Below the pieces are notes generated by a model. That model was not told where the DNA came from, did no database searches, and was given only the letters and a program-made list of their open reading frames with translations. Made by a program: the position numbers and the translations under genes. A DNA stretch of 64,000 nucleotides from Methylophaga sulfidovorans (GTDB lineage: Bacteria > Pseudomonadota > Gammaproteobacteria > Nitrosococcales > Methylophagaceae): contig NZ_FOSH01000008.1 in NCBI RefSeq assembly GCF_900114205.1, positions 62,001 to 126,000 on the forward strand, read 5' to 3'. This document shows, piece after piece, positions 34,065-44,234 of this stretch (position 1 is the first letter of the stretch; every line of letters starts with the position of its first letter).

Positions 34065-36527
34065 TTAGAAGAAATTTTTCAATTTATCTTTGACAGCATC
34101 TTCTAATTTTTTATCAGAGGATTTTTCTTCTTCAGATTCAGCGTCAGTCGCTTTCTCAGCATCTGTTGAGTCGGCTTTAGATTCGGTTTTTGAACCACCT
34201 AATTTGCCGCCAAGAAGCCCACCTAAATCATCACCCAGTTTTTCTTTGAGTTTTTCTTCTGCTTTTGATTTCAGCTCTTGTTTGGCTTTATCTTTCACAA
34301 GATTAGCGAGATCCACAGTTGGTTTAGGTTCTGAAAATGTACCTGTGATTTTGATGGGAATGGTGACACCTTTCAGGTCATCAAGCTCTTTTCCACCTTG
34401 ACCTTTGCTGGTACCAACAATGGCAACTTTCAGACCATAATCAATCTTTTCTTTTGGAAGACTGGCTTGACCTGCACCGTTAATACGAAGAAGGGGAGAT
34501 TTAACTTCCAGATCCTGATTATTGATAACACCGTTAGTCGCGGTAAATGTGCCCGATAAACTAGAAAAGTCAGTTTGTACTGGCGCATCAGATTGAGGCA
34601 ATTTTTCACCTTTTAAAGCCGCTTTTGCTTTACGAATGATTTCTGCAATATTGATACCTTGCAAAGCCCCATCAGTAAAAGCAAAACCACCATTACCCGT
34701 TAAGGTTTGTTTGATTTGCGAGACAGTGGCGCCATTACCAGTCAGCTTGGCATTAGCATTAGCTGTACCACTGATCTTAGCGTCCCCAGTCATGTCTTTA
34801 AGTAAGGGACCGGCCTGAACATTTTTTATTTGCTCATTCAACGATAATTTAAGTGCATCCTGGCGGGCATCCAGGATGACATTACCGTTATATTGTCCTT
34901 TATATAAGTTTGCGCTCATGGGAGTGAGCTTAACTAAACCATCGGCGGCATCAATGGTGATATGGATGTTTTCACTGTTCAGTCCGGTGGCTTTCATTTT
35001 TCCAATATCAATGGTGCCTTTAGCATTGATTTGGCGTAAAGCGTCAAGAGGTAATGCTTCCTCAGGTTTGGCTTTATTGTCTTTTTCCGTTGCAACAGGT
35101 GCTTCAGTGGTTTCTTTGTTTTCTTTAGCTGGGGGCATATAGCGATCAGCATCAATCTGATCCAGTTTCAAATTGAAATTGAATGCTGGTTTACTGAAGT
35201 TGCTAACGGCAAATTGTCCGGTCAGATTGCTCTGATCCAGAGTTAAAGCCAGTTGTTTCAAGTTGACTTGATTGGTTGAACCACTCAATTCTGTACGAAG
35301 TTCAACTTTCTCCAGTGTTGATTCATCACTCATCTCAGGTAGCTCAATTTTCATATCGGATGCCAGCTTTCTTAAGCTGAAAGGTTGGACATGAATGCTG
35401 CCTGCAAAGCTTGGTTTTTCTTTCAGAATATCTTTTGCCTGAATATCGCCTTCAAGCAGTAAATCCTGCAGTTTTAGCATAAGTGCTGAAACGGTGAGGG
35501 TTTGTTGCTTTAGATCGGCTTTAATGCCGCTGGTGAGGTGAAGTTCAGCTTTTTTATCCGGCAGACTTGGATCTTCAATGGTAGCCGTAAGATCTAAATT
35601 ATCAATATTAGATTGTTGTGAAGCCAGATTGGAAGTAAGTTGTCCTGTTAATTTTGCATCAATTGTTTGCTGATTATTTGACGCTTTGGCAGTAAGGGCT
35701 AAATCACTTACTTCTAGCCATTGTTTAGCCATATCAGCTTTGATATCACCTTTAAGTGATAAATCAGCTTGATTGAAAGCCAGCTCTTTACCCTCGGCAA
35801 TGGCTGAGAATGACAGATCTTCTAAGGCGTATTGTTGTTTTTCCATATCCACAGATGCATTTGTTTTCAGCGTCACATGTGCTTTGGCTTCTGGTTTGGT
35901 GCTGATCACATCAAAGTCCATATCAACGGCAGTTGGGACACCCGGTTCAAGAGGATCTGTTGTTAGATTAAGATTACGTAACTGGTAACTTTCCCCTTTT
36001 GATGCATCGGACCAGAGGATATTGGCATTTGAGAGTTTGACACCAGCAACAGTGATGGTTTGCAAGGCTGGTTCAGATGCGTGCTCAGGCTGATTTGTCG
36101 ACTCTGCCGCAGGTTTTGAATCTTGTTCTGCTGTTTTGTTGATTAAATCGTCCCAGTTGGTTTTACCATTTTTATCGGTCTCAAGATTCAGTACCAAGCC
36201 ATCAAGGACAATGGTATCCATTTCTAGCTGCTTTTTGAGTAGCGGAATAAGCTTAATGCGAATTTCGGCGGCTTGAACCTTGGCAAAGGCGTCGGCTTTA
36301 AAACCTTCAGCATTGCTGAGCGTTAAAGGACCGAGATCTAAGGCAATCCAGGGAAATACCGATAGGCCAATATCACCTTGCAGAGTCAGGTTTCGGCCAG
36401 TCGCTTTTTCTACTTCACGGGAAATTTCATCTTTGTAGTCGTTAGGGTTGATAAAAAATGGCAGTGCAATTAAAGCTGCTACAACCAGAACGATAATGAA
36501 AACGATGATTTTTATAAAAGTACGCAT
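34065..36527 (-). CDS. AsmA-family envelope protein
   Basis: The 820-residue protein has one N-terminal transmembrane helix (about 7-27), then the AsmA N-terminal motif FFINPNDYKDEISREVEKATGR. It continues with a long beta-rich body of repeats, the AsmA C-terminal domain (SGTANANAKLTGNGATVSQI ... GGFAFTDGALQGINI) and a charged, disordered tail of K/E/D/S. AsmA proteins belong to the bridge-like lipid-transfer group and influence outer-membrane lipid homeostasis. The mutY context is common. No other asmA copy is visible. Confidence 0.9.
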   Translation of the reverse strand: MRTFIKIIVFIIVLVVAALIALPFFINPNDYKDEISREVEKATGRNLTLQGDIGLSVFPWIALDLGPLTLSNAEGFKADAFAKVQAAEIRIKLIPLLKKQLEMDTIVLDGLVLNLETDKNGKTNWDDLINKTAEQDSKPAAESTNQPEHASEPALQTITVAGVKLSNANILWSDASKGESYQLRNLNLTTDPLEPGVPTAVDMDFDVISTKPEAKAHVTLKTNASVDMEKQQYALEDLSFSAIAEGKELAFNQADLSLKGDIKADMAKQWLEVSDLALTAKASNNQQTIDAKLTGQLTSNLASQQSNIDNLDLTATIEDPSLPDKKAELHLTSGIKADLKQQTLTVSALMLKLQDLLLEGDIQAKDILKEKPSFAGSIHVQPFSLRKLASDMKIELPEMSDESTLEKVELRTELSGSTNQVNLKQLALTLDQSNLTGQFAVSNFSKPAFNFNLKLDQIDADRYMPPAKENKETTEAPVATEKDNKAKPEEALPLDALRQINAKGTIDIGKMKATGLNSENIHITIDAADGLVKLTPMSANLYKGQYNGNVILDARQDALKLSLNEQIKNVQAGPLLKDMTGDAKISGTANANAKLTGNGATVSQIKQTLTGNGGFAFTDGALQGINIAEIIRKAKAALKGEKLPQSDAPVQTDFSSLSGTFTATNGVINNQDLEVKSPLLRINGAGQASLPKEKIDYGLKVAIVGTSKGQGGKELDDLKGVTIPIKITGTFSEPKPTVDLANLVKDKAKQELKSKAEEKLKEKLGDDLGGLLGGKLGGSKTESKADSTDAEKATDAESEEEKSSDKKLEDAVKDKLKNFF

Positions 36528-36591
36528 ATTGGTATCCGTTTTGAACTCTTATCCTGAGAAATTGCATTCATGATATGCGATCGAGCCGCAT

Positions 36592-38529
36592 TTATGAACC
36601 GAGATTAAGGTTATAGTTGAAAATTTCATAATCCAGACTACTATCGATGAGTCCGTTGGCAATGATTGAATAGACTGTGGATTGTCCGCTTATCTGGAGC
36701 TTACGATTAGGTGAAAATATCCCTTTTTCTGTCAATATTATTTTTGTATTTGCTTGAGTAACGATATCCGTCTGTAACAGTAAAGCAGGGTGTTGTTCTT
36801 GTTCATCAACAGGCTGACACATAACAGGTTCTGGTTTACCAATGATACGTTCCAGCCCGATTTGTACATCATTATTAATATCTATTTGTAACCATTTGAT
36901 GACAGCAAGTGTGACATTCTGATGGCTATCAAAGAGACCAACAAAGTCGCCAATATTTAAATGATAGCAGTCTGCATGTGCACGTTTTGCCATCATGCCA
37001 CCATTACTGAGATTCACAAGTTGCCAGTCCAGTGCATTTACCAGATTACCTTGTAAGCTCTGGTGGACAGATTCTAGTCCTAATGTGATTTGTATGTGTT
37101 CGTCGGTCTCTTGTTTTATACGCTGAAAACGTCTTTCGTAGCTGGTATTAAGTTGGGGAAGAATATGTCTGACCAGCCTCAATTCGGCTGACATAATTGT
37201 ATGGGTACGATGGCTTTTTGCTTCACGTAGTGTGGTTTCGATAGATTTTAAGACTGCTTGGGCATCAAATAAACGACTTGTTTCTGATGCCCTGATTTCT
37301 CTTGGTATCTTATGCATAGGTTGAGGGCAATGATCCTGCAGTGCATCGATACAAAAGTGTCCGAGAAGTAAGAAGCGACTGTTTACTTTGCTTTGATGTT
37401 CATTGAGTCTAACAATGACGATTTTGTCAGTAAACTGCGACAGCAGCCTGAATAAGCGTAATACATCAAACCGCATTTGGCTGTAGGGATCGGTAAGTGC
37501 TGTTAAAACAATCTGTCCATAAATCTCAAAAAAACTGCGACTTTGGTAATACGGTTTGACGGTGACTTCCTGATGTAGCGTCTGTGCCTGTTCCTGATAG
37601 ATATACAGTTCATGCAGTAATTGCCAGACGCCTGCGGGGGCAACACGGTAATATTGGAAGCTGTGCAATAGTTGTAAACCAAGCATTTCTGCTGTTCGGT
37701 TAAGGGCTAACAACATAAGCGGATGTGAAAAAGGCGTTTTGCCACGCTGATAAAAGAAACGGATGATTTGTTGGTAGGCGAGGGCCAACAAACCAATAAG
37801 CTCATTGATTAAACCTATCGTTCGTACACTTTCCGTGTTCATGTACAGATCTCGTTTTACTGCGGCAATATCACGTGTGAACAATAACTCGTTTATCTGA
37901 GAGCGATACATTTCCAGTAATTGCAGTAATAAGTCTGGTTTGATTTTTTGCTGAGTCAGGGCTTTCAGGTTAGCGAGTAATGAAGGAACGCGCTGATATG
38001 TATCGTTTGGCAGCTGGTTTAACCAGATTAATAATAAAGCCGGATCTTTGATAGTTGAGGCTGGCTTTTCATCCTGAGAAACCGTATACAGGTTTAAAGC
38101 AGGCAGATGAGCCGCGGGCTTTTTTGTATAGCTGACAAATTGATTAAATGTACTTAACCAGCTTTTTTTTACTTGCGGATTAAGTGAAGTATTCGTTTTT
38201 TTAACAGATTGATGTTCTAATAATTTTTGCTCAGCTAAATTCAGTGTTTCAGCAAATTGCGTTTTATGTAGTGGTTTTTTGAAGATAATATCGATGGGTT
38301 CATCACAATCTGTCTGATGCGTTAGTAAACCTGTCAGAGTGGCCGAGCGTTTTTGCCAGGCTTTGCGACCTGCACTTGAATCAAAACTATAAATGATTAA
38401 ATCAGCTTCATTACTATCTGTGATGCTCCACTGACTAGTGAGCAGTGGAGAGGCTATACGAAGTAATGATTTTAGGGAACGACATTCGTTCTCGCTCAGA
38501 CCTAATAGTTTTAGATATCTGAGCGTCAA
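36592..38529 (-). CDS. Large protein with C-terminal PilZ-like domain
   Basis: The 645-residue protein is soluble. Residues ~1-440 are helical and match no family I know. The C-terminal part (about 460-600) has a RxxxR (RRFQR at 466-470) and, 36 residues later, N506-L-S-N-G-G, fitting the PilZ signature (D/N)xSxxG for cyclic-di-GMP binding. LNIGDFVGLFD and VQIGLERIIG follow. Spacing between the two motifs is longer than usual, so binding is plausible, not certain. It begins 2 nt after the CorC-like gene, suggesting one operon. It could also be a PilZ-fold protein that lost the ligand. Confidence 0.6.
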   Translation of the reverse strand: MTLRYLKLLGLSENECRSLKSLLRIASPLLTSQWSITDSNEADLIIYSFDSSAGRKAWQKRSATLTGLLTHQTDCDEPIDIIFKKPLHKTQFAETLNLAEQKLLEHQSVKKTNTSLNPQVKKSWLSTFNQFVSYTKKPAAHLPALNLYTVSQDEKPASTIKDPALLLIWLNQLPNDTYQRVPSLLANLKALTQQKIKPDLLLQLLEMYRSQINELLFTRDIAAVKRDLYMNTESVRTIGLINELIGLLALAYQQIIRFFYQRGKTPFSHPLMLLALNRTAEMLGLQLLHSFQYYRVAPAGVWQLLHELYIYQEQAQTLHQEVTVKPYYQSRSFFEIYGQIVLTALTDPYSQMRFDVLRLFRLLSQFTDKIVIVRLNEHQSKVNSRFLLLGHFCIDALQDHCPQPMHKIPREIRASETSRLFDAQAVLKSIETTLREAKSHRTHTIMSAELRLVRHILPQLNTSYERRFQRIKQETDEHIQITLGLESVHQSLQGNLVNALDWQLVNLSNGGMMAKRAHADCYHLNIGDFVGLFDSHQNVTLAVIKWLQIDINNDVQIGLERIIGKPEPVMCQPVDEQEQHPALLLQTDIVTQANTKIILTEKGIFSPNRKLQISGQSTVYSIIANGLIDSSLDYEIFNYNLNLGS

Positions 38530-38531
38530 CG

Positions 38532-39812
38532 TTATTCTTCCTGTTCCAACTCAGGCTGTAAATGTCTGATACGGACTGTTTTGATGGCATTGTCCGATGT
38601 CTGAATAACCTCAATAACATAATCACCCATACGTACGCTGACGCCGGGATCTGGAATACTTTCCAGATATTCAAGTACAAGACCGTTAATAGTTTTTGGT
38701 CCATCAATAGGCAAATTCCAGCTATTATTTCGGTTAATTTCACGAATATTAGCTGTACCATTAATTAAATAACTACCGTCATTTTGAGGGTGAATATCTT
38801 TATCTTCGTCGATAGTATCGGCTGTGAATTCACCTACGATTTCTCGAAAAATATCTTCCAGTGTAATCAGGCCAAGAAGATCACCATACTCGTCAACGAC
38901 TAAACCTGTGCGACGTCGATTCCTTTGGAAATTGATAAGTTGGGTGTTTAGTGGTGTACCTTCGGGAACAAAATAAGCGCCTTTAATAATGCTACGGAGA
39001 CTTTCCAGTGTCAGATTGTTTTGTGAGATAAGATGCAGCGCTTTACGCAAATGCAATATCCCCACAATATTATCCATACTATCTTCATAGACAGGCAGTC
39101 TGGTATGACCACAATGGGATAATTGGTGAACAATTTCCGGAAAAGGTGCATTGATATCCAAGCCTTCAATTTCAGTTCTCGGCACCATGACGTCATTGAC
39201 AGTCACTTTTTCTAAATCAAGGATACTCATTAACATATCCTTGTGACGGGTGGGGATCATACTGCCGGCTTCCATCAGAGCGACTTTCAGTTCTTCTGTA
39301 TTGATAGCCGATGTTGCTGCTTGTTCAGGTGATACGCCAAATAATCTGACCAGATTATTGGTTATGCTATTCGTGAACCATACGAGTGGATAAAGTATGA
39401 ATAACAATGGTTTAAGGATAAAGCTGGCTGGAAAGGCCACTTTTTCCGGATGCAGCGCTGCCAGTGTTTTTGGGGTAACTTCGGCAAAAAGCAAAACTAT
39501 CAAAGTTAGGGCGAAAGTTGCTGCAACAATTCCGTTTTCCCCCAGCAGTTTGATACCAATGACGGTGGCGATGGCTGAGGCCAGAATATTGACAAAGTTA
39601 TTGCCTAACAGAATCAAACCAATCAGCCGATCAGGACGACTCAGTAACTGACTGGCAATGATCGCGCCACGGTTGCCTTCTTGTTCTAAATGTCTCAGAC
39701 GATAACGGTTCAGTGACATCAATGCTGTTTCAGAGCTTGAGAAAAAGGCGGACAGAAACAATAAAAAAAACAGGATAAGAAATAGAACCAATAAAGAGGT
39801 TTCTTCTAACAT
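38532..39812 (-). CDS. CNNM/CorC-family membrane protein (DUF21-CBS-CorC)
   Basis: The 426-residue protein shows DUF21 in the N-terminal third (four hydrophobic segments, FFSSSETALMSLNRYRLRHL), two CBS domains (VNDVMVPRTEIEGLD and IVGILHLRKALHL), and the C-terminal transporter-associated domain (DGSYLINGTANIREIN). Members are called hemolysin-like, or YfjD in E. coli, and are linked to magnesium/cobalt homeostasis. It lies 6 nt downstream of the ypjD gene. Confidence 0.93.
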   Translation of the reverse strand: MLEETSLLVLFLILFFLLFLSAFFSSSETALMSLNRYRLRHLEQEGNRGAIIASQLLSRPDRLIGLILLGNNFVNILASAIATVIGIKLLGENGIVAATFALTLIVLLFAEVTPKTLAALHPEKVAFPASFILKPLLFILYPLVWFTNSITNNLVRLFGVSPEQAATSAINTEELKVALMEAGSMIPTRHKDMLMSILDLEKVTVNDVMVPRTEIEGLDINAPFPEIVHQLSHCGHTRLPVYEDSMDNIVGILHLRKALHLISQNNLTLESLRSIIKGAYFVPEGTPLNTQLINFQRNRRRTGLVVDEYGDLLGLITLEDIFREIVGEFTADTIDEDKDIHPQNDGSYLINGTANIREINRNNSWNLPIDGPKTINGLVLEYLESIPDPGVSVRMGDYVIEVIQTSDNAIKTVRIRHLQPELEQEE

Positions 39813-39818
39813 AAGCGA

Positions 39819-40616
39819 TTAGCTCATCAAATATTCAAGAACGAATTTACTGCCCATATAAGCAAGTAATAAAAAGGCCGAGCCCGCTAAAGTCCACTTT
39901 ACTGCGGTTTGTCCTCGCCAGCCATAACGTATGCGTCCCCATAACAAACTAGCGAATACACACCAGGCAATAATCGATAATACGGTTTTATGCACCAGAT
40001 GCTGGGCAAATAAATTATCAACAAACATCAGGCCAGTGATTAAGCCTAAAGTGAGCAATATAAATCCGCTGGTCAGGAGTTGGAATAAACCGCGCTCCAT
40101 CGTTTGCAAAGGTGGCAGTTTACGCATTAAGCCATTGAGGTGTCGCTGATGAAGCTGTTTCTCTTGTATCGCAAGGATAATCGCTTGTATTGTAGCGAGC
40201 ATAAAAAAGCTATAAGCAGCCAGTGATAATAAGACATGCCATTCTAATGCGGGGTCAGGCAAAGAGGGTGGCTCGGGAGATGGTAGCTCTACTTTGAGTA
40301 ATAAACTCATAGCAACTAATGGGTAGACGATAATACCCGGATGAGCGTTAGGTAAACGTATACCGACTAATAATGCGATGAATGACATCAACCAGGTAGT
40401 GAGCGTAAACGTGGTGAATAACCCTAGTTCCCAGCCTCCAGCATTTTTCATCGTGAAAAATATATCTGTCGCATGAAACAACAGTGCCATAGTAATTAAA
40501 ATCCCAACCGGAATGCTGGCATTGACGCTGTTTGGATCTTTTTGTACAAAACGTCGAATAAGAATAACGCTACTGCAGAGATAAAGTAGAAATGCTAAAG
40601 CATTCGCAATTGCCAT
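39819..40616 (-). CDS. ypjD: YpjD-like cytochrome c assembly-type membrane protein
   Basis: The 265-residue protein has eight hydrophobic segments and CcsA/CcmC-like features: a WHVLLSLAAYSFFMLATIQAI core and a histidine in the HKTVLSIIAWCVFASLLWG segment. It sits divergent from ffh, the usual place of ypjD in gammaproteobacteria. Its role in heme or membrane biogenesis is uncertain. Confidence 0.88.
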   Translation of the reverse strand: MAIANALAFLLYLCSSVILIRRFVQKDPNSVNASIPVGILITMALLFHATDIFFTMKNAGGWELGLFTTFTLTTWLMSFIALLVGIRLPNAHPGIIVYPLVAMSLLLKVELPSPEPPSLPDPALEWHVLLSLAAYSFFMLATIQAIILAIQEKQLHQRHLNGLMRKLPPLQTMERGLFQLLTSGFILLTLGLITGLMFVDNLFAQHLVHKTVLSIIAWCVFASLLWGRIRYGWRGQTAVKWTLAGSAFLLLAYMGSKFVLEYLMS

Positions 40617-40680
40617 AATGGTGTGTGATCCTTGAACCTGTTTTATTACCTTAATACATTAATAATATAACGATGTAGCA

Positions 40681-40708
40681 ATGACTGAAACAATATATCA
40701 GTTATAAT
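40681..40708 (+). promoter_or_regulatory. Putative ffh promoter
   Basis: ATGACT, 16-nt spacer, consensus TATAAT at 40703-40708. A TCCTAA/TTAGGA hairpin follows in the leader. Confidence 0.5.
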
Positions 40709-40771
40709 GGGCAATTAATTACTAATCCTAAATTTCTTAAATTAGGACATCATTAGCTAACAAGGTGATCT

Positions 40772-42139
40772 ATGTTTGATAGCTTAAGCGATAGACTCGG
40801 CAGTACACTCAAAAAAATTCGTGGTCAGGGCCGTATTACGGAAGATAACGTCAAAGAGACACTTCGAGAAGTGCGAATGGCGTTACTCGAAGCCGACGTC
40901 GCTTTACCAGTAGTGCGTGAATTTATCGATAACGTCAAAGAACGCGCTATGGGGCAGGACGTTTTGCGCAGTCTAACCCCTGGTCAGGTATTGGTTAAAA
41001 TCGTTAATGACGAACTTGTAGCGGTGATGGGGGATGACTCAAGTGCACTAAACTTGAGTACTCAACCGCCTGCAGTCATTTTGATGGCCGGTCTACAAGG
41101 TGCAGGTAAAACAACCAGCGTTGCGAAATTGGCTCGATGGCTAAAAGAACGGGAACGTAAATCCGTAATGGTAGCCAGTACTGATATTTACCGACCTGCG
41201 GCGATTGATCAGTTAGAAACCTTAGCAAAAGAAGTTGATGCACGTTTTTTCCCCAGTCAGTCTTCACAAAATCCGGTTGATATTGCGCGTAACGCAATAG
41301 AGCAGGCTAAACGTGATTATGTTGATGTTGTCATTATCGATACTGCGGGTCGTTTACATATAGACGATGACATGATGGATGAGATCAAGCAGATTCATGC
41401 GGCGATCAATCCTATAGAAACATTATTCACTGTTGATAGTATGACCGGTCAGGATGCGGCGAATACCGCAAAAGCCTTCAATGAGGCCTTACCTCTTACC
41501 GGTATCATTCTTACCAAAACTGATGGTGATGCCCGAGGTGGTGCTGCATTATCAATAAGGCATATCACCGGCAAACCAATCAAGTTTATGGGCGTAGGTG
41601 AAAAAACCGCTGCTCTTGAACCTTTTCATCCAGATCGCGTGGTCTCCCGAATTCTTGGCATGGGTGATGTGCTGTCATTGGTTGAAGAGGCTCAACGTAA
41701 GATGGATGTTGGCTCAGCCGAGAAACTGGCCAACAAACTGAAAAAAGGCAAAGGCTTTGACCTGGAAGATTTTCAGGAACAGTTACGTCAAATGGGCAAA
41801 ATGGGTGGGATTGGTTCTTTGATGGAGAAAATGCCTGGCATGGGAAACATTCCGGCTGCGGCAAAACAGCAGGTGAATGATAAAGAGATAGCCAAGCTTG
41901 AAGCTATTATCAATTCCATGACAAAAAAAGAGCGACAAAAACCTGAAATTATTAAAGGTTCGCGCAAAAAAAGAATTGCGGCAGGCAGTGGAACCCAAAT
42001 CCAGGATGTGAATCGTCTTTTGAAACAATTTAGCCAAATGCAGAAAATGATGAAGAAGATGGGCTCAAAAGGCGGAATGGCTAAATTGATGAGAGGTTTA
42101 GGTGGAAAATTTCCTATGGGCGGAGGCCTCCCTTTCTAA
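40772..42139 (+). CDS. ffh: Signal recognition particle protein Ffh
   Basis: Ffh is the GTPase that, with 4.5S RNA, targets nascent membrane proteins to FtsY. The 455 residues contain the N domain, the G domain (GLQGAGKTTSVAKLA, DTAGRLHIDD, TKTDGDARGGAAL), and the methionine-rich M domain (MEKMPGMGNI, MQKMMKKMGSKGGMAKLMRG). It lies upstream of the rpsP operon, as in E. coli. Confidence 0.98.
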   Translation: MFDSLSDRLGSTLKKIRGQGRITEDNVKETLREVRMALLEADVALPVVREFIDNVKERAMGQDVLRSLTPGQVLVKIVNDELVAVMGDDSSALNLSTQPPAVILMAGLQGAGKTTSVAKLARWLKERERKSVMVASTDIYRPAAIDQLETLAKEVDARFFPSQSSQNPVDIARNAIEQAKRDYVDVVIIDTAGRLHIDDDMMDEIKQIHAAINPIETLFTVDSMTGQDAANTAKAFNEALPLTGIILTKTDGDARGGAALSIRHITGKPIKFMGVGEKTAALEPFHPDRVVSRILGMGDVLSLVEEAQRKMDVGSAEKLANKLKKGKGFDLEDFQEQLRQMGKMGGIGSLMEKMPGMGNIPAAAKQQVNDKEIAKLEAIINSMTKKERQKPEIIKGSRKKRIAAGSGTQIQDVNRLLKQFSQMQKMMKKMGSKGGMAKLMRGLGGKFPMGGGLPF

Positions 42140-42155
42140 TAAGTGTCAAAAGGAC

Positions 42156-42184
42156 TTTTCAAACTCCGGAGACTTGCGTAGAAT
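42156..42184 (+). promoter_or_regulatory. Putative promoter of the rpsP-rimM-trmD-rplS operon
   Basis: TTTTCA, 17-nt spacer, TAGAAT (42179-42184), about 35 nt before the rpsP start. Confidence 0.45.
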
Positions 42185-42222
42185 ACGACGGTTTTCCGAT
42201 CCAGTTTTCAACGGGCTAAATT

Positions 42223-42471
42223 ATGGTAACAATTAGATTGACTCGCAGTGGCGCTAAAAAACGCCCTTTTTACGGTATCGTAGTAACTGATTCACGTAGC
42301 AAACGTGATGGTCGTTATATCGAACGCGTTGGTTTCTTCAACCCGATTGCTCGTGGTCAAGAAGAAAAACTTCGTGTTGATTTAGACCGCGTTGCACATT
42401 GGATTAGCCAAGGCGCACAGACATCTGAACGCGTTGCTAAATTGATTGCAGAAGCACAAAAAGCCGCTTAA
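42223..42471 (+). CDS. rpsP: 30S ribosomal protein bS16
   Basis: 82 residues with the complete S16 sequence: [38 protein letters not shown], and the helical end [12 protein letters not shown]. It is the first gene of the operon rpsP-rimM-trmD-rplS. Confidence 0.99.
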   Translation: MVTIRLTRSGAKKRPFYGIVVTDSRSKRDGRYIERVGFFNPIARGQEEKLRVDLDRVAHWISQGAQTSERVAKLIAEAQKAA

Positions 42472-42492
42472 TAAGTAGGTCGTCAGGGTATT

Positions 42493-43011
42493 ATGTCAAC
42501 ATCCGAGGAGTTTATCCCGGTAGGTAAAATATCCGGAGCCTTTGGTGTCAAAGGTTGGGTTAAAGTCTATTCTTTCACCGAACCTCGTACCAATATTTTG
42601 CAATACTCACCGCTATTTTTATCCAGACGCGGTGATTGGATTGAGATCAAAGTGTCTGGTGGTCGATTGCAAGGTAAAGGTGTGGTGATGGGAATTGAAA
42701 ACGTCACTGACCGTGATCAGGTTCAGCCTTTGGTTGGCGCTGATTTAGCGATTAAAAAATCGCAGCTGGAACCCGTTGATGAAGACGAGTTTTACTGGAA
42801 TGATCTTGAAGGTCTGACAGTTATTAATCTTCAGGATCAGGTTTTAGGTAAAGTCGACCATCTGCTTGAAACTGGTGCAAATGATGTACTGGTTGTCAAA
42901 GTTGATGGGAAAAAAGCGGAAATATTGATTCCATTTGTAGTGGATGAAATTGTTAAGCTGGTCGATTTGGATGAAGAAATCATTCAGGTTGATTGGAGTG
43001 AAGATTATTGA
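42493..43011 (+). CDS. rimM: Ribosome maturation factor RimM
   Basis: 172 residues. The N-terminal RimM domain begins [20 protein letters not shown], and the PRC-barrel ([16 protein letters not shown]) binds uS19. RimM assists 30S head maturation. The gene lies 21 nt after rpsP, and trmD follows after 13 nt. Confidence 0.98.
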   Translation: MSTSEEFIPVGKISGAFGVKGWVKVYSFTEPRTNILQYSPLFLSRRGDWIEIKVSGGRLQGKGVVMGIENVTDRDQVQPLVGADLAIKKSQLEPVDEDEFYWNDLEGLTVINLQDQVLGKVDHLLETGANDVLVVKVDGKKAEILIPFVVDEIVKLVDLDEEIIQVDWSEDY

Positions 43012-43024
43012 TGGAAATCGGATA

Positions 43025-43768
43025 ATGCACTTAGGTGTCATATCCCTGTTTCCTGAAATGTTTGATGCGGTTACCCAATATGGAGTAACAGGCAGAGCGG
43101 TGAAGCATGGTCTCCTTAAATTAGACTATTGGAATCCGCGCGATTTTGCTTATGACCGACATCGAACAGTAGATGACAGGCCCTATGGTGGTGGCCCTGG
43201 TATGGTAATGAAAGTTGCGCCTTTAAAAGAGGCGATCACGGCAGCAAGAGAAAAGCTGGGTGATGAGGCAACCGTTATCTATTTGTCACCACAAGGCAAA
43301 AAGTTGGATCAGAAAAGTCTGGAACAACTGGCAAGTAAACAGAAATTGATTTTACTGGCCGGCCGTTATGAAGGTGTTGATGAACGCCTGATAGAAAAAG
43401 AGATTGATGAGGAATGGTCGATAGGTGACTACGTCCTCAGTGGTGGAGAACTGGCAGCCATGGTCATGATTGATGGTATGTCCAGATTGATACCCGGTGT
43501 ATTAGGTGATGAACAGTCTGCTGAGCAAGATTCTTTTGTGGATGGCTTATTAGACTACCCTCATTACACCAGACCAGAAGTTTTAGATGACCAGTCAGTA
43601 CCCGAGGTATTGCTGGGAGGCGACCATGAAGCGATTCGTAAATGGCGTCTCAAACAGTCCTTGGGACGAACATGGTTGCGACGACCTGACTTATTAGACA
43701 AAGAGACTTTGACTAGTGAGCAGACTGCGCTATTAAAAGAGTTTATTGCCGAGAGCGGGCAGGATTAG
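43025..43768 (+). CDS. trmD: tRNA (guanine-N1)-methyltransferase TrmD
   Basis: TrmD methylates G37 of tRNAs. The conserved N-terminus is [16 protein letters not shown], so the ATG at 43025 is the start; the open frame continues 27 codons upstream into rimM. The knot region shows [22 protein letters not shown] and [12 protein letters not shown]. Length 247 is normal. Confidence 0.98.
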   Translation: MHLGVISLFPEMFDAVTQYGVTGRAVKHGLLKLDYWNPRDFAYDRHRTVDDRPYGGGPGMVMKVAPLKEAITAAREKLGDEATVIYLSPQGKKLDQKSLEQLASKQKLILLAGRYEGVDERLIEKEIDEEWSIGDYVLSGGELAAMVMIDGMSRLIPGVLGDEQSAEQDSFVDGLLDYPHYTRPEVLDDQSVPEVLLGGDHEAIRKWRLKQSLGRTWLRRPDLLDKETLTSEQTALLKEFIAESGQD

Positions 43769-43781
43769 TTGGGAGTTAACA

Positions 43782-44126
43782 ATGAGTAACATTATCGAAC
43801 AGCTTAACGCTGAACAAGTAAGACAGGATATCCCTGAGTTTTCAGCGGGTGATACTGTTGTTGTTAAAGTTAAAATCAAAGAAGGCGACCGTGAACGTGA
43901 ACAGGCGTTCGAAGGTATCGTTATTGCTAAACGTAACCGTGGTCTGCACTCAGCATTCACTGTTCGTAAAATTTCTAGCGGTGTTGGTGTTGAACGTGTA
44001 TTCCAAACACACAGCCCTGCCATTGCAAGTGTTGAAGTAAAACGTCGTGGTGATGTGCGTCGTTCTAAACTTTACTATCTACGTGATCTGACTGGTAAAG
44101 CAGCACGTATCAAAGAAAAACTATAA
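43782..44126 (+). CDS. rplS: 50S ribosomal protein bL19
   Basis: The 114-residue protein begins [18 protein letters not shown] and has the typical core [19 protein letters not shown] and the end RAARIKEKL-type. A GGGAG site precedes the ATG at 43782. An upstream in-frame start would fall inside trmD and is rejected. Confidence 0.99.
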   Translation: MSNIIEQLNAEQVRQDIPEFSAGDTVVVKVKIKEGDREREQAFEGIVIAKRNRGLHSAFTVRKISSGVGVERVFQTHSPAIASVEVKRRGDVRRSKLYYLRDLTGKAARIKEKL

Positions 44127-44157
44127 TCCGAATCGTCATAAACGACGATTGGAAAGA

Positions 44158-44187
44158 AAGGGTAGTGTGTATACACTGCCCTTTTTT
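44158..44187 (+). terminator. Intrinsic terminator of the rpsP-rplS operon
   Basis: GGGTAGTG / CACTGCCC stem with one G-T pair, followed by six T. A second small hairpin (AATCGTC/GACGATT) lies just upstream. Confidence 0.9.
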
Positions 44188-44234
44188 ATTGCTTAGTTGT
44201 TACTATTAAATATCGGATATTTAACAGTAGTTAT

